From: Molossus alvarezi
Taxonomy: Eukaryota > Chordata > Mammalia > Chiroptera > Molossidae
Direction of reading: 5' to 3'
Assembly (NCBI GenBank): GCA_037176705.1
Contig: CM073891.1
Coordinates: 90,540,327 to 90,604,326, forward strand
DNA length: 64,000 nucleotides
Below are positions 23,827-36,130 of this stretch, in pieces. How positions within the stretch are numbered: the stretch's first letter is position 1; each line of letters begins with the position of its first letter. The notes below the pieces were generated by a model. The model was not told where the DNA came from. It ran no database searches and saw only the letters and a program-made list of their open reading frames with translations. The position numbers and the translations under genes were made by a program.

Positions 23827-24240
23827 AAAGTCCCAGGGAAGAGATATTATACAAATACTTTCTCAGAACAATACATGGACTTCATAAAGTCAAGGGTAAG
23901 ACAAAGTTGGGATCATTAGACAAAGGAATACTATTCATAATAAAAAGAATTAACAAAATCTTATTTGCTCACAAATTATCTGGCTAAATTAATTTGAATA
24001 AGGCATTAAATTCAATTTAACAAATATTTATCATGTACTGAAAATAGACAATTAAGTATTGGCTAATAATTTAGGTGACCTTGTCTTAAAGGAGCTAATA
24101 ATTTAAAAAGGGAGATATAAATATATATTTAAAAATATATTGCTTCTGTAACTTGTTTCCTGAGCCTAGGTAGCCAGCCCAGCTGGCTCACTTCTACTAA
24201 TTCTATAACTTTTAAAATAAACTCTCTCTTATAATTTGGG

Positions 24241-24332
24241 TAAGGGGAGAGGGAGAAGGAGAGAGGAGGAGAGAAGGAGGAAGAGAGAGAGAGGGGAGAG
24301 AGAGGAAGGGAGGAAGGGAGGGAGAGAGAGAA
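24241..24332. repeat. GA-rich purine tract
   Basis: About 90 bp of almost pure AG/GGA on the plus strand, without a recognisable SINE head or tail. Confidence 0.9.
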
Positions 24333-24539
24333 CACCAGGAAAAAAATCCCAAGTTTCCAAAAATACAGAGACACTGTTATACCTTCCCTGTCCGCAAATC
24401 TGATATTGAAGTTGTAACTAAAAGCACCTCAGTACATTAGTAAATATTTTTAACAATGGTATCTAAAGCAGGTTTAGGTCAGTAAGAGACCAAATAAATA
24501 AACATGTACTATATCTGAATAGGATTTTCACTAGCTTTT

Positions 24540-24764
24540 TTTTAATCCTCACCTGAGGACATTTTTTTTTTTTTTTGCATTTATCTTCAGATAGAGCAGG
24601 AGGGAGAGAGGGGTAAAGAGAGGGAGAGAGAACATCGATGTGAGTGTGAGAGAGACACACTGAGGGTTTCCCAACTGGGCCAGGGACAAACTGCAAGGGA
24701 ACCTGGGTCTCTCTGGTCCGCGGGCCAACACTCTAACCTCTGAGCCAAACCCGGTGGTCAGGGC
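24540..24764 (-). mobile_element. VES SINE
   Basis: Minus-strand copy (AATCCTCACCTGAGGACATT). TTCACTAGCTTTT on both sides is the duplication. Confidence 0.93.
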
Positions 24765-25159
24765 TTCACTAGCTTTTATACATATGATAAAACTACCTAG
24801 CAGGCACTGCTGGTCTCCTACCCAGGATACTTCTAATGTTAGAGACCTGCTTCCTCTCTAGGAACAAGCTTCTGTTCTAAAGTTTAGTCAATTAAGATTC
24901 TCTCTAGGGAACTTAGAATTCCAAACTTAGTCACAAGACTGAAGAGGTAACTGGAGTTAAGAGAAATTCCACTCACTCCTGCTATTGTGTTCAGAGCTTC
25001 TTGGCCTCCTGCTATTCCTGAAGCAATTCTGTTTGGGATTCCATGGAATCATTTGGTAGTCAATAAATTCCTTTTTCGCTTAGCCAGTAAAAAACTAGTT
25101 TCTGTTATTTGCCCCCGCCTCAAAATGAAGGGAAAAAGAAGAACCTCAACAATACACTT

Positions 25160-25405
25160 TTTTTTTTTATCCTCACCCAAGGACACTTTTCTATGTTTTA
25201 TTCAGATAGAGCGGGAGGGAGGGAGAGGAAGAGAGAGAGAGAAACATCAATGTGAAAAGGACACATCAAGTGGCCGCCACCCGCACGACCCAACCAGGGC
25301 TGGGGACAAACTGCAACCGAGGTATGTGCCCTTAGCGGGAACTGAACCCAAGTCTCTCTGGACTGCAGGCCAATGCTCTAACTGCTGAGTCAAACTGGCC
25401 AGGGC
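25160..25405 (-). mobile_element. VES SINE
   Basis: Minus-strand copy ending AACTGGCCAGGGC. AACAATACACTT flanks both ends. Confidence 0.94.
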
Positions 25406-25431
25406 AACAATACACTTCCTAAAAATAAATA

Positions 25432-25556
25432 CTGGGGGGGGCAAAAGAAGGTTTGCCATCATAATACAAATAAATAATAGAATATTAAATAATAACACAA
25501 GAAAAAACTGTTTCGCATATAACTGTAAATCTACTCTGGCCCAACCCTGTATTAAT
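25432..25556. repeat. Short palindromic MITE, copy 3 (inverted)
   Basis: GGGGCAAAAGAAGGTTTGCC at the left and ACTGTAAATCTACTCTGGCC near the right. Reverse-complemented, it aligns with the copies at 135 and 10862. Confidence 0.6.
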
Positions 25557-25795
25557 ATTATATTTTATTAGGTATATTCTAATACTTATGAGCGCTCAAT
25601 GAAAATCAATAAGAATGTTTTTTTACTACATGCTATTATAGACAACTGTATAAATGAGATCTGAAATTTACACCTTCCTTTAGCCTAAAGTATTATAATA
25701 TGATAGCAGAAGAGCACATTCTGCCTCTATTTTATTCTCCATAAATTCTTCTTGCCAATTATCTTTTAATAGATTCATGCTTAAAAACATAGTTG

Positions 25796-26040
25796 GCCCT
25801 AGCCAACTTTGCTCAGTGGTTAGGGCATCAGCCCGCGGACCGAGTCACAGGTTCAATTCTTGTCATAGGCATGTACCTCAGTTGTAGTTCATCCTCGGCC
25901 CTGGTTTGGGGTCGTGTGGGAGGCAACCAGTTGATGTGTCCTTCTCACGTAGATGTTTCTCTCTCTTTCTTTCTCCCCCCACCCCCACTCTATCTGAAGA
26001 TAAATAGAAAAATATCCTTGGGTGAGGATTTTAAAAAAAC
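25796..26040 (+). mobile_element. VES SINE
   Basis: Plus-strand copy (GGCCCTAGCCAACTTTGCTC), end TTGGGTGAGGATTTTAAAA. Confidence 0.9.
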
Positions 26041-26524
26041 CACACATAATAATGTAAACAATAATACAAACAGAGACACTTTAAAATGGAGCTGGAGCTG
26101 CTATTCTAGCAGAACTGTGCCTTGCAGGTCTTAACCCTCAAGTCTTTGGAATGTTAAAATGGCAAAATAACCTCTGGAATGGGCCTAAAGCAACATTGTG
26201 TACCAAACAACTACTTGGAAAAATAACAAGAAAGCTGCTGGACTTACTACTGGAGTGAAAATTAAAAATACTGTTTAGAATTAACATCACTATGTTATGT
26301 TATATACAACAGTAGAAATGCCTCCTTCTCCTGATGTCATTGTTTTCCTTCCCTCTCTCAAAAATATCCATTGCCTTTGTTTCCTAATCAGAACATTATT
26401 CGGGCTTCTGCCTCAACCAGTGCTTTCTCAAATAACTATTCTTATTGCTCTCAAATAAATGCTTGTTGACTCTTACTTTGAAAGGTCTTTATATTTTTAG
26501 GTTAATCCTGATAGGTCCCTATCT

Positions 26525-26790
26525 GATAAGAATGAGGTCCAAACTCAAGGATTCAAGCTCTTTCTTAACCAGACAACTTTCACCTTCATCTCCTGCTATT
26601 AACTCAGTATGTGATAGATAAATAATCTGCAGATGCCCAAACATACCATACTTTTCATCTTAGTTTCATCACACCAGGATATGAATCATTCCTTGTCCAG
26701 CATATCCATGCTGTGTACACTAGTCGCCCATTAATGGCTAAGTAGCTATCTTGGTTATCAACTCAACTGTCACAGTATCACAGTGCTTGT
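26525..26790 (+). repeat. L2 LINE fragment
   Basis: AGGTCCAAACTCAAGGATTC followed by cytosine-rich text resembling the L2 3' region. Moderately diverged. Confidence 0.5.
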
Positions 26791-27008
26791 ATTCAAATAA
26801 CCTTATTTTACTTAATAATAGCCCCAAGTGCAAGAGTAGCAATGCTGTCCATCCCTGGGGATTGGTAAATCCCTATGTACCCACTGAAAATGGTATACTT
26901 ACTAACATGAAACGACGTCAGTAAAAATTTAATGTCTGCGCTTATGAGAAACAAACAATGTTATAAGGGAATGCAATGAACATTCTTTGTTATAAGGTAC
27001 TGCTACTG

Positions 27009-27175
27009 CCCTGGCTGGGTAGCGCAACTGGTTAGAGCATTGTCCCAATATGCCAAGATTTCAGGTTCAATCTCCAATCAAGGCACATATAAGACTCAAC
27101 CAAGGAACGCATAAAGTGAAACAGCAAATCAATGTTTTCTTCTATCAAATCAATGAATTAAAATTAAAAATAAAA
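27009..27175 (+). mobile_element. tRNA-derived SINE (GGGTAGCGCAACTGG type)
   Basis: Plus-strand older-subgroup copy flanked by ATAAGGTACTGCTAC on both sides. Confidence 0.9.
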
Positions 27176-28174
27176 ATAAGGTACTGCTACTACCCATGAA
27201 GTAATACAGTGTTATTTAAAACTGGACATAGATTGATTATAAGTGTACACTGCAAACAATGGGCAAAATCTTTTTTAAAAAGTATAATTGACATCTTAGG
27301 AGAGCAGAAAAAAATGAAACCATATAAAATGCTCAATTAAAACCAAACAAAGCAGAGTTAAGAGTGGAAGAAAAAAAAAAGGAAACAAAGAACAAGGGCA
27401 AGGAATAGAACACAGTAAGCAAATATAGTCAATATTAATATATCAATACTCACTTTAAATGTAAATGGTCTAAAAACACCAATTAAAAGACTGACTGACA
27501 GAGTGGATTAAAAGAAACACCCAACAAATGTTGTTTACAAGAAACCCATAATATTTATAAGGACATATAAATTAAAAGCAAAAGGATAAAGGAAAATGTA
27601 CTATGCCTACGCTAATTGAAAAAAGCTGGAGTAGCTATGTTAAATTTGGGCAAAACATGCTTCAAAGCAAGGAAAATTGTCTGGGATGAGGAGGGGCATT
27701 ACATGATGATCAAGGGGTCAATTATCCAAGAACACCAAACAATCCTTCAGGTGTATGCATTAAACAACAGAGCATCAAAATACATAAGGCAAAAGCTGAA
27801 AGAATTAAAAGGAGAAACAGATGAATTCATTATTTTAGCTGGAGATTTCAATACCTCTTTATTAGTAATTGACAGATCCAGCAGGCAGAAAATCAATAAG
27901 GACACAGTTGAACTGAACACTACCCAGCCATCAATCAGCTGGATCTAGTTCACATTTATAGGTTACTTTATTCAACAACACATTCTTTTCAAGCTCACAT
28001 TAAATAATCACCACGACAGACTACATTCTGGGCCATAGAACACAAGTTAACAAATTTAAAATAGAAATCATAAAAAGTACGGACCCATGATCAAGTGGGA
28101 TTTATCCCAGGTATGCAGCATTTGGCTTAACATTCAAAAATCAAGTAAAGTAATCCATCACATTAAGAAATTAT

Positions 28175-28427
28175 AGCCCTGGCCAGTTTTGCTCAGTGGT
28201 TAGAGCGTTGGCCTGTGGTCCAGAGAGACCCGGGTTCGGTTCCTGCTAAGGGCACGTACCTCGGTTGCAGTTTATCTCCGGCCCTGGTTGGGTTGTGCAG
28301 GTGGCAGCCACTCGATGTGTCCCTTTCACATTGATGTTTCTCTCTCTCTCTCTCTTCCCCTCTCTCCCTCCCATTCTATCTGAACAAAAAAAATGGAAAA
28401 AATGTCCTCAGGTGAGGATAAAGAAAA
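28175..28427 (+). mobile_element. VES SINE nested in L1
   Basis: Plus-strand copy with AAGAAATTATA at the left and AAAAAAATTATAAAAG at the right. Sits in ORF2 of the old L1. Confidence 0.92.
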
Positions 28428-28726
28428 AAATTATAAAAGAAACTATAGAAGAAAACCCATATATGATCATAAAAATTGATGCAAAAGCAGTTGACATGAT
28501 CTAGCACCCATGATAAAAACTCTCAGCAAACTAAAAATAGAGGTGAACTTCCTCGACTTGATAAAGACCATCTACGAAAACGTACAACTAACATTAGTCA
28601 TATGATTTCTGCCTCAATATCAGGAACAAAAGCAAGGAACAAAGTTCCCTTTCACCACTCCTATTCAGCTCTATACTGGAACTTTTACTAAAGCAAGGAG
28701 AAAAGGAAATAAAAATACACACTGGG

Positions 28727-28977
28727 TCCTGGCTGGTTTGAGTCAGCAGTTAGAGTGTCGGCCTGCAGACCAAAGGGGTCTCAGGTCCAATTCCTGGTCA
28801 AGAGAAATGTACCTAGATTGCAGATCTGATGCCAGGCCTAGTGAAGGTCCTTGAGAGGCAAACCGGTCGATGTCTCTGTCTCACCTTAATGTTTCTCTCT
28901 CTCTCCCCCTCCTTCCCTTCCAATCTGTCTGAAAATCAATGGAAAAATATCCTCAGGTAAAGATTAACCAAAAATAA
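28727..28977 (+). mobile_element. VES-like SINE nested in L1
   Basis: Plus-strand copy (GTCCTGGCTGGTTTGAGTCA). AAAAATACACACTGG and AAAAATACACAATGG flank it. Confidence 0.9.
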
Positions 28978-29295
28978 AAATAAAAATACACAATGGGAAA
29001 AAAGAAATCACACTGTTTGGATAATGACATGATTATGTAGAAAATCCCATGGAAATAAAACAATAAAACTCCTGAAACAAATAACCAAGTATATAGCAAA
29101 GTTGTAGGATACAAGACTAACATACAAGTCTATGTTTTCCTACATATAGTAATGAACAACTGGGATTTATAAGTAAAAACAAAAACAAAACCCAATTACA
29201 TTAATAACACAAAAAAAGAAAAATACTTTTTAAATCTAATAAAACATATACAAGAGCTATATATTTATAAAATTCTGAAAGAAGAAATAAAAGAG

Positions 29296-29552
29296 CCCTG
29301 GCTGATTTCGCTCAGTGGTTAGGGCATCTGCCCGAAGACCAGAGAGGCCCGGGTTCGGTTCCCACTAGGGGAGCATACCTCGGTTGCAGTTTGTCCCTGG
29401 CCCTAGCTGGGGTTGTGTGGGTGGCAGCCACTCGATGCGTCTCTCTCGCCTCGATGTTTCTCTCCCTCTCTTTCCCTCCCTCTCTCCCTCCAGCTCTATC
29501 TGAAGATAAATTAAAAAATGTTCTTGGGTGAGGATAAAAAACAAAAACAAAA
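29296..29552 (+). mobile_element. VES SINE nested in L1
   Basis: Plus-strand copy (GCCCTGGCTGATTTCGCTCA). AAGAAATAAAAG and AAGAAATAAATG flank it. Confidence 0.92.
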
Positions 29553-30290
29553 AGAAATAAATGAAAATGTAAATAAAAAGAGGTATTTTATATTCATGGA
29601 TAGGAAAATTAAATATTGTTAATATGTCAGTTTTTCCCAACTAGACCTACAGATTCAAGGAAATTCCAAAGTTATTTTGTGGACATCAACAAAGTGATTC
29701 TAAAGTTTAAATGGAAAAAAACAATATAATATAGAAAAATAAGTTTATATAGAAAGCCAAAAGACCCAGACTAGCTAACACAAAATTGAAGAAAAGAGCA
29801 ATGTCAGTGGACTGACACTATCTGACTTTAAGACTCACTATAAAGCTACAAGAAATCAAGGAAGTGTAATTTTGGTAAGAGAAGAGACACACAGATCAGT
29901 GGAAGAGAACAGAGAGTCCAGAAGTAAACCAACATATTCAACAGATCTTTGACAAAGGATCAGTGACAACCCAATAAAGAAAGGATCATCTTTTTTAAAA
30001 ACTACAAATACATATGCAAAAACAAAAAATTAACAAACTCCAAAATCTAGACACTGATCTTACACCTTTCATAGAAATTAGCTCAAAATTGATCATAAAT
30101 GTCAAATGCAAAGCTATAAAATTTCTAAAAGATAACATAGTAGAAAATTTAGGTGACCTTGGGATTCATGACTTTGTAGAAACACCACCCAAAAAAGCAC
30201 AATCCATGAAAGAAAAAAGCAAATAAATTATACTTCATTAAAATTAAGAACTTCTGCTCTGCAAAAGACAAAATAAAAGAATGAAAAGCA

Positions 30291-30517
30291 CCAGGCCGGT
30301 GTGGCTCACTGGACTGAGCACTGTTCCATGGACTCAGAGGTCCCAGTTTGATTCCTGGTCAGGGTACATGCCTAGGTTTCAGGCTTGATCACCGGGAGGA
30401 GGAGGGGGGAGACATGCAAGAGGCAGCCGATCAATGTCTCTCTCTCACATGGATGTTCCTATCTCTCTCTCTCTCTAAAAAAAAAATAAATAAAATAAAT
30501 AAAAATATATTTTAAAA
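30291..30517 (+). mobile_element. tRNA-derived SINE nested in L1
   Basis: Plus-strand older copy (CCAGGCCGGTGTGGCTCACT), B-box GTTTGATTCCTGG, A-rich end with TAAA repeats. Confidence 0.85.
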
Positions 30518-31046
30518 AATGAAATGCCACATACAGGGAGAAAATAAATGAAAAAAGACATATCTAATAGAGAATATGTTCAGACAAAGACATCTTAAAA
30601 CTCAACAATGATAAACAAACAACTAAAAGTTGAACAAACTGAACAGTCTCACCTCATCAAAAGATACACAGCTGGCAAATAAGCATAAGAAAAGATGCTC
30701 AACATCACAAGGCATTAGGAATTGCAAATTTAAACAATGAGATGACTATAAATATATTAGAATGACTAAAATCCAAAACACTGGTAACACCAAATACCAG
30801 TGAGAATGTTCAAAAACTGGAACTCTCATTTTGTTGGTGGGAATGGAGAATGCAATAGCCACTGTGGAAGAGTTTGGCAGTTTCTTACAAAAGTAAGCAC
30901 AGGCTTATTATATAATGCAGAAATCATGCTCTTAGGCATTTACCAAAATGAGTTGAAAACTCATATACACACAAAACCCAGCACATGAGTGTTTATAGCA
31001 GCTTTATTCATAACTGCCAAAAATTGGAAGCAATCAAGATTTCCTT

Positions 31047-31949
31047 GACACAGTCTTTGTGGAGAGTCACCATGGTTTCCTGCTTCAACAGTACTTGGAT
31101 GGAATCCAGTGTTTGACCCAACCCAGCCAGCCACCCCGTTCCAGCCTTCCGCCACCTCCTCACAGCACCCTCAGACATCCCCAAGGTCCCCGCTCCAGCG
31201 CCGTGCAGTCACCTCTCCTTAGCTGCCCACCATGACGTCCACCCATCCACATCACAGCTGCGCCCGAACTACCACCAGGACTTGGAGGCTACCATCAACC
31301 ACCAGATCAACCTGGAGCTCTATGCTTCCTACGTCTACCTGTCCATGTCTTACTACTTAGGCTGCAATAATGTGGCTTTGAAGAACTTTTCCAAATATTT
31401 CCTTCACCAATCTCATGAAGAGAGGAAATATGCTAAGAAACTGATGAAGCTGCAGAACCAAAGAGGCGGCCGAATCTTCCTCCAGGATATCAAGAAATCA
31501 TACCGTGATGACTGGGAGAATGGGATGAATACGATGAAGTGTGCATTACATTTGGGAAAAAGTGTGATCAGTCACTACTAGATTTGCACAAACTGGCCAC
31601 TGACAAAAATGGCCCTCACTTGTGTGACTTGAGACTCACAACCTGAATGAGCAGGTGAAATCCATCAAAGAACGGGGTGACCACGTAATCAACTTGCACA
31701 GACTGGGGGCCCCTAAACTGTCATGGCAGAGTATTTATTTGACAAGCACACCCTGGGAGACAGTGATGAGAGCTAAGCCTCAGGCTGGCTTCCCAAAGCC
31801 ATGGGTGTGACTTCCCTGGTCACCAAAGCAGTATGTGCATGTTAGAGTTACCTTTTACCTTTTCTATAACTTGTACCAAATCATCCACTTACATCTTTTC
31901 ATTTGTACCATACCTTCAAATAAAGTAATCTGGTAACCCCCCGCCAAAA
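31047..31949 (+). pseudogene. FTH1: FTH1 processed pseudogene (ferritin heavy chain)
   Basis: Intronless, nearly full-length copy of ferritin heavy-chain mRNA, normally the iron-oxidising subunit of the ferritin shell. It spans 5' UTR with the iron-responsive element, coding region and 3' UTR with AATAAA (31919-31924) and a short A-run. Perfect AAGATTTCCTT duplications (31036-31046, 31950-31960) show L1-mediated insertion. The original ATG (31232) is out of frame with the body after a deletion near codons 4-9. The open part at 31282-31581 retains [16 protein letters not shown] and [13 protein letters not shown] one-base deletion near 31567 then ends the frame in a stop. By human numbering, ferroxidase ligands His65 and Glu107 read Tyr and Gly. 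It is non-functional as ferritin. Confidence 0.95.
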
Positions 31950-34644
31950 AAGATTTCCTTCAATCAATGGGTGAATGGATAAAAAAAACTGTGGTACAAC
32001 CATACAACGAAATACTACTCAATGATTAAAAAAAATAAGCTATCAAGTTATAAAATGGAATGGAGGAACCTTAAAATGCATATAGCACAGTGAAATAAAC
32101 CAGTCTATAAAGACCATGTTACTGCATGAGTCCAACTATATGATATATATATATATCAGTGGATCCCAGGGTTATGCCAGCAGAGGGGAGCATAGGGTAC
32201 TTTCAGGGCAGGAAAACTATTCTGTATGACACTGTGATGGCAGATACATTACATTCATTTGTGAAAACCAACACCTATAGATTTATACAAGGAGTTAAAC
32301 CTAGAATAAAATGTACAAAGTTTAGTTAATCATAATGTATCAATATTTATCAATTTAAACAAATAGATCACACTAATGTAAGATGTTAATAACAGGGGAA
32401 CCTAGAGTGGGGGAAGAGAGATAGGGTATATGTGAACCCTCTGTACTTTATGCTCAATTTTTCTGTAAACATAAAACTGCTGTATAAAATAAAGTCTATT
32501 AATTTAAAAGAAAAGAAATCCAAGCTAGCTATCTATTTTGAGAAAGCAATCCTTGAAACACAAATTGGATAAACAACCAAGAATAATCAGATAATTAAGG
32601 AAATAGCAGTAAATAAAAGAGGGACTGCTACATAAATATACATTGAACATTTTTTTTTAGTGATGAGAGTTAAAAAAAAAAAGTAGTGTCTCCAGATATA
32701 CTTAACTAGTTATTATTGCAAAAAGGTAGGGGATAGCAGGCTGCTCTTAAAACAGAGCAAGTTGCAATTACAGAAGACTTCAGTAGAAAATAAAAATTAA
32801 CACCCTACCACTAAAAATTCAAAGGATTGGTTAATAGAGTCAAGATAAATTTCATAATATCTGACATCCAATTAAACATTACCTAGCATATAAAAAAAGC
32901 AGAAAAATATGATCCACAGTGAAGACAATATATCAAGAGAAAATGACACGGATAACAAAATTAGTAGACAAGGACTAAAAGTTATCATACCGGTATTATA
33001 TACATTAAGCTATTGCAAAGATTGAACATATTAAGTAGAAAAAGAAAATATGTATTTTTAAAAATCCAAATTAAACTTCTAGAGACGAAAACTACAATAT
33101 CTAAGATGAAAAACCAATGTCTGGATGGTACTAATGACAGATTAGACATTGTAGACAAAAGATTAGTGACCTTAAAGACATGGCAATGGCTACTCTCTAA
33201 AAGAAACACACAGAAAAAGAGGGAAGAAAAAGAATGAACTGTGCAGCAGTGAGGTGTGGAACTTCAATCAATCCCAACATAAGAAACAATAAGAAAACTA
33301 CACCAAAGCACATCACAATCAGATTGCTTAACACCAGTAATAAAGAGAAAAATCTTAAAAGCAGTAAGAGAAAAAAGATGTATTACACACAGAAGACTAA
33401 AGAAAAAGATAATAGCAGATTTCCTGTCAGAAATAATGCAAACTAAAAGATAATGAAGCAACATCTTTAAACTACATTCGGAAAAAAACTATCAACCTAG
33501 AATTCTATATCCAGAGAAAATATCTTCAAGAAACAGGGCAAAATACATAGAATTTTTCAGATACACAAAGGTGAAAGAATTTATCAGCAGCAGATCTGCA
33601 CTGTAAGAGATGGATTTCTTTGTTTACTTTTTAAGAAAAAAAAATAATAAAGTAAAATAAAATACTCTGGCCAAAGAAAACTGATAGCAAAGAAGTCTGG
33701 ATTTAAACAAAGGAATTAGGGCACCAGAAATGATTAACCAAATAGGTAATCATAAGATGTTTTTCCTACTATTCAAGTCTCTTTAAAAGGTAACTGAATC
33801 TTTATAGCAAAAATGATAACACTGTACCATGGAATTTATAACATATGAAGAAAATAAAATATATGGCAATAATATAGCATAATGGTCTAAAGGGAAGAAA
33901 TGGAATTATGCTATCATAAAGTGCTTGCACTAAATGTGAAGTGATATAGTAAGCAGCCTTTGAAAGAAGACTGTAATAAATTAAACATATACACTGTAAA
34001 TCCTAAAGCAACTATAAAAACAGAAAAAAGTTATAATAAATAAACAAAAAGAGATTAAAATGAGATAAAAAAAATACTATAGCAACCTTGAAAGGCAGAA
34101 AAATAGGGGAAAGGCAATAAAGAATATATAGGACATATAGAGAAAACAGCAAGATGGTAGTTAATTTAAACCCAATCATATCAATAATCACATTAAATAT
34201 AAATGGCCTAACCATCCAAATTAGAGTAGATATTGTCATATTGGGTTTTAAAAGACCTAACTATGTATTGCCTACAGGAAATCTACTCAAACTGTAAAAG
34301 ACACAAAGAGATTAAAAGTAAAAGAATGCAAAAAAGATTATAACACTAATCATAAAAGAGCTTCAGTGGTTATACTAATATCAAAGTTGATTTCAGAGCA
34401 AAGTATATCAGAGACAAAAGGGGTCATTTCATGATAGTTAATTCTTTGAGAGGACATGACTATCAATGTTTATGCGTCTAAAATATATGAAGCAAAACTA
34501 TAGAAATGCAAGGAGAAAGACAAATTTATAATTATAGTGAAATAATTCAGTACCCCTCTCTCAATAATTGATAGAGCAAACAGAAAATCTACTGACCAAC
34601 TTTATATATTAACATTTGCTGAACACTCCACTCAACAAGACTGG

Positions 34645-34801
34645 GATACATCAATGAGAGAGAACATCAATTGGCTGCCTCCTGCATGCCCCCCCACTGG
34701 GGATCCGGCCCACATCCTGGGTACATGCCCTAACCAGGAATTGAACTGGTGACCTCTTGGTGTATGGGTCGATGCTCAACTACTGAGCCACACCAGCCAG
34801 G
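34645..34801 (-). mobile_element. tRNA-derived SINE, tail-truncated
   Basis: Minus-strand copy with head end GAGCCACACCAGCCAGGC. The distal tail is missing at the left. Confidence 0.85.
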
Positions 34802-35311
34802 CTACATATTATTTTTAAGTGTATGAAGAACACCAATTTAGACCGTATTCTAGGCTATAAAACACTGCTCAATAAAAAGAATTCATATAGTCTCAAAAAA
34901 ATGGAATTAGGTTAAAAATTGATAACTGAAAGACATCTGGAAAATCTCTAAATTTCTGGAAAATAAACTGCATACATAAAAACAAACAAAAAACAAACAT
35001 ACAGTGGGACAAAGAAATAAAAAGAAAAATCAGGAACTAGTTTAAAAAATAAAAATGAAAATACAACATATCCAATACGTGAGATGCCACTAATGTGTAT
35101 GCATATTTAGGGTATGGAGAGCACTATATATCTGTATTAGAAAATGGAAAAAGGTCTCAAATCACCTTAGTAGTTACTGCCTTAAGAAAAACTAGAAAAA
35201 GAAAAGTAAATTAAAACCAAACTAAGCAGAAGGAAATAATAAAGATCACAGTAGAGCTCAATAAAATAGAAAACAAGAAAAATAATACAAATCAATTAAA
35301 CTAAAACCTTT

Positions 35312-35411
35312 TTAAAGATCTTTACCCAAGAATATGTTTATTGCTTTTATGGAAGAAGGGAGAGGGAGGAGAAGAAATGGGGAGGGAGGGAAAGAGGGAG
35401 AGAGAGAGAGC

Positions 35412-35446
<35 letters not shown>

Positions 35447-35600
35447 CAATGTGAGGGAGAAACACTGATCAGTTGCCTCCCATATACACCCCAACTGGGG
35501 ATCAAACCCACAACTCAGGCATATGCCCTGACCAGGAATCAAACCCACAACCTTTGGTGCATAGGACGATGCTCTAACAAACTGAACCACCTCACCGGGA
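35312..35600 (-). mobile_element. tRNA-derived SINE with long GA run
   Basis: Minus-strand copy with a 60-bp GA-rich run and head end TGAACCACCTCACCGGGA. TAAACTAAAACC flanks both sides. Confidence 0.88.
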
Positions 35601-35846
35601 CTAAACTAAAACCATTCTTAAAAAATAAAATTAATAAATCTCTAGCCACTGATCAGAAAACACACACACACAAACCCTACCTGGGATTTACTTAAAAATA
35701 ATACAGGGGGAAAAAGTGGGTAGGGATATAAAGTAAACAAGATTAGTTATGAGGTGATAACCACTAATGCAGGATGTAGGTATATGTAGGTTCATAATGC
35801 TATTTTACTTTGTTCATGTTTAAAAGTTTCCCAAATAAAAATGTTC

Positions 35847-35874
35847 GTGTGTGTGTGTGTGTGTGTGTGTGTAT
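35847..35874. repeat. (GT)n microsatellite
   Basis: About 13 GT units. Confidence 0.95.
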
Positions 35875-36095
35875 AAAGCATGAGGTAGAGCTAGATTTAC
35901 CTCATATAAACTGCCTAGAATATGACTCCTTTTAGGTAAAATGCAGATAGATATAAATATAAATTCACGAACATACATGCATATAATAAGGATGGAGAAG
36001 ACTCACATCAAACTATTAAGAGCTTTCTATGGAGCTTAACTGTATTGGGAAATGACAGATAAAAAGATACTTTAACTTTTAACTGTATAGTGCAT

Positions 36096-36130
36096 TGTGT
36101 GTGTGTGTGTGCACGCACGCGCGCACACAC
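36096..36130. repeat. (TG)n(CACG)(GC) alternating tract
   Basis: Alternating purine-pyrimidine run TGTG then GCACGCACGCGCGCACACAC, a sequence type prone to Z-DNA. Confidence 0.9.

Larger units (their letters stand above)
27299..32510 (+). mobile_element. Old LINE-1, fragmented and heavily nested
   Basis: Plus-strand L1 remnant. From about 27440 the ORF2 endonuclease start is seen (ACTTTAAATGTAAATGGTCT), and a frame at 27616-27948 carries the L1 endonuclease motif AGDFNTS. A jump near 28080 leads to reverse-transcriptase text (ATAAAAATTGATGCAAAAGC at about 28470), then the ORF2 C-terminal part (29553-31046). The 3' end is at 31961-32510, with AAACTGTGGTACAACC and AATAAAGTC. Stops are frequent. 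Four SINEs and the ferritin retrocopy interrupt it. Confidence 0.88.

Noticed and set aside
27616..27948. Intact gene with endonuclease-like motif
   Set aside because: It is a fragment of L1 ORF2 with stops on both sides.
31282..31581. Functional ferritin gene
   Set aside because: Intronless, frameshifted at both ends, with altered ferroxidase ligands and a target duplication, so a processed pseudogene.
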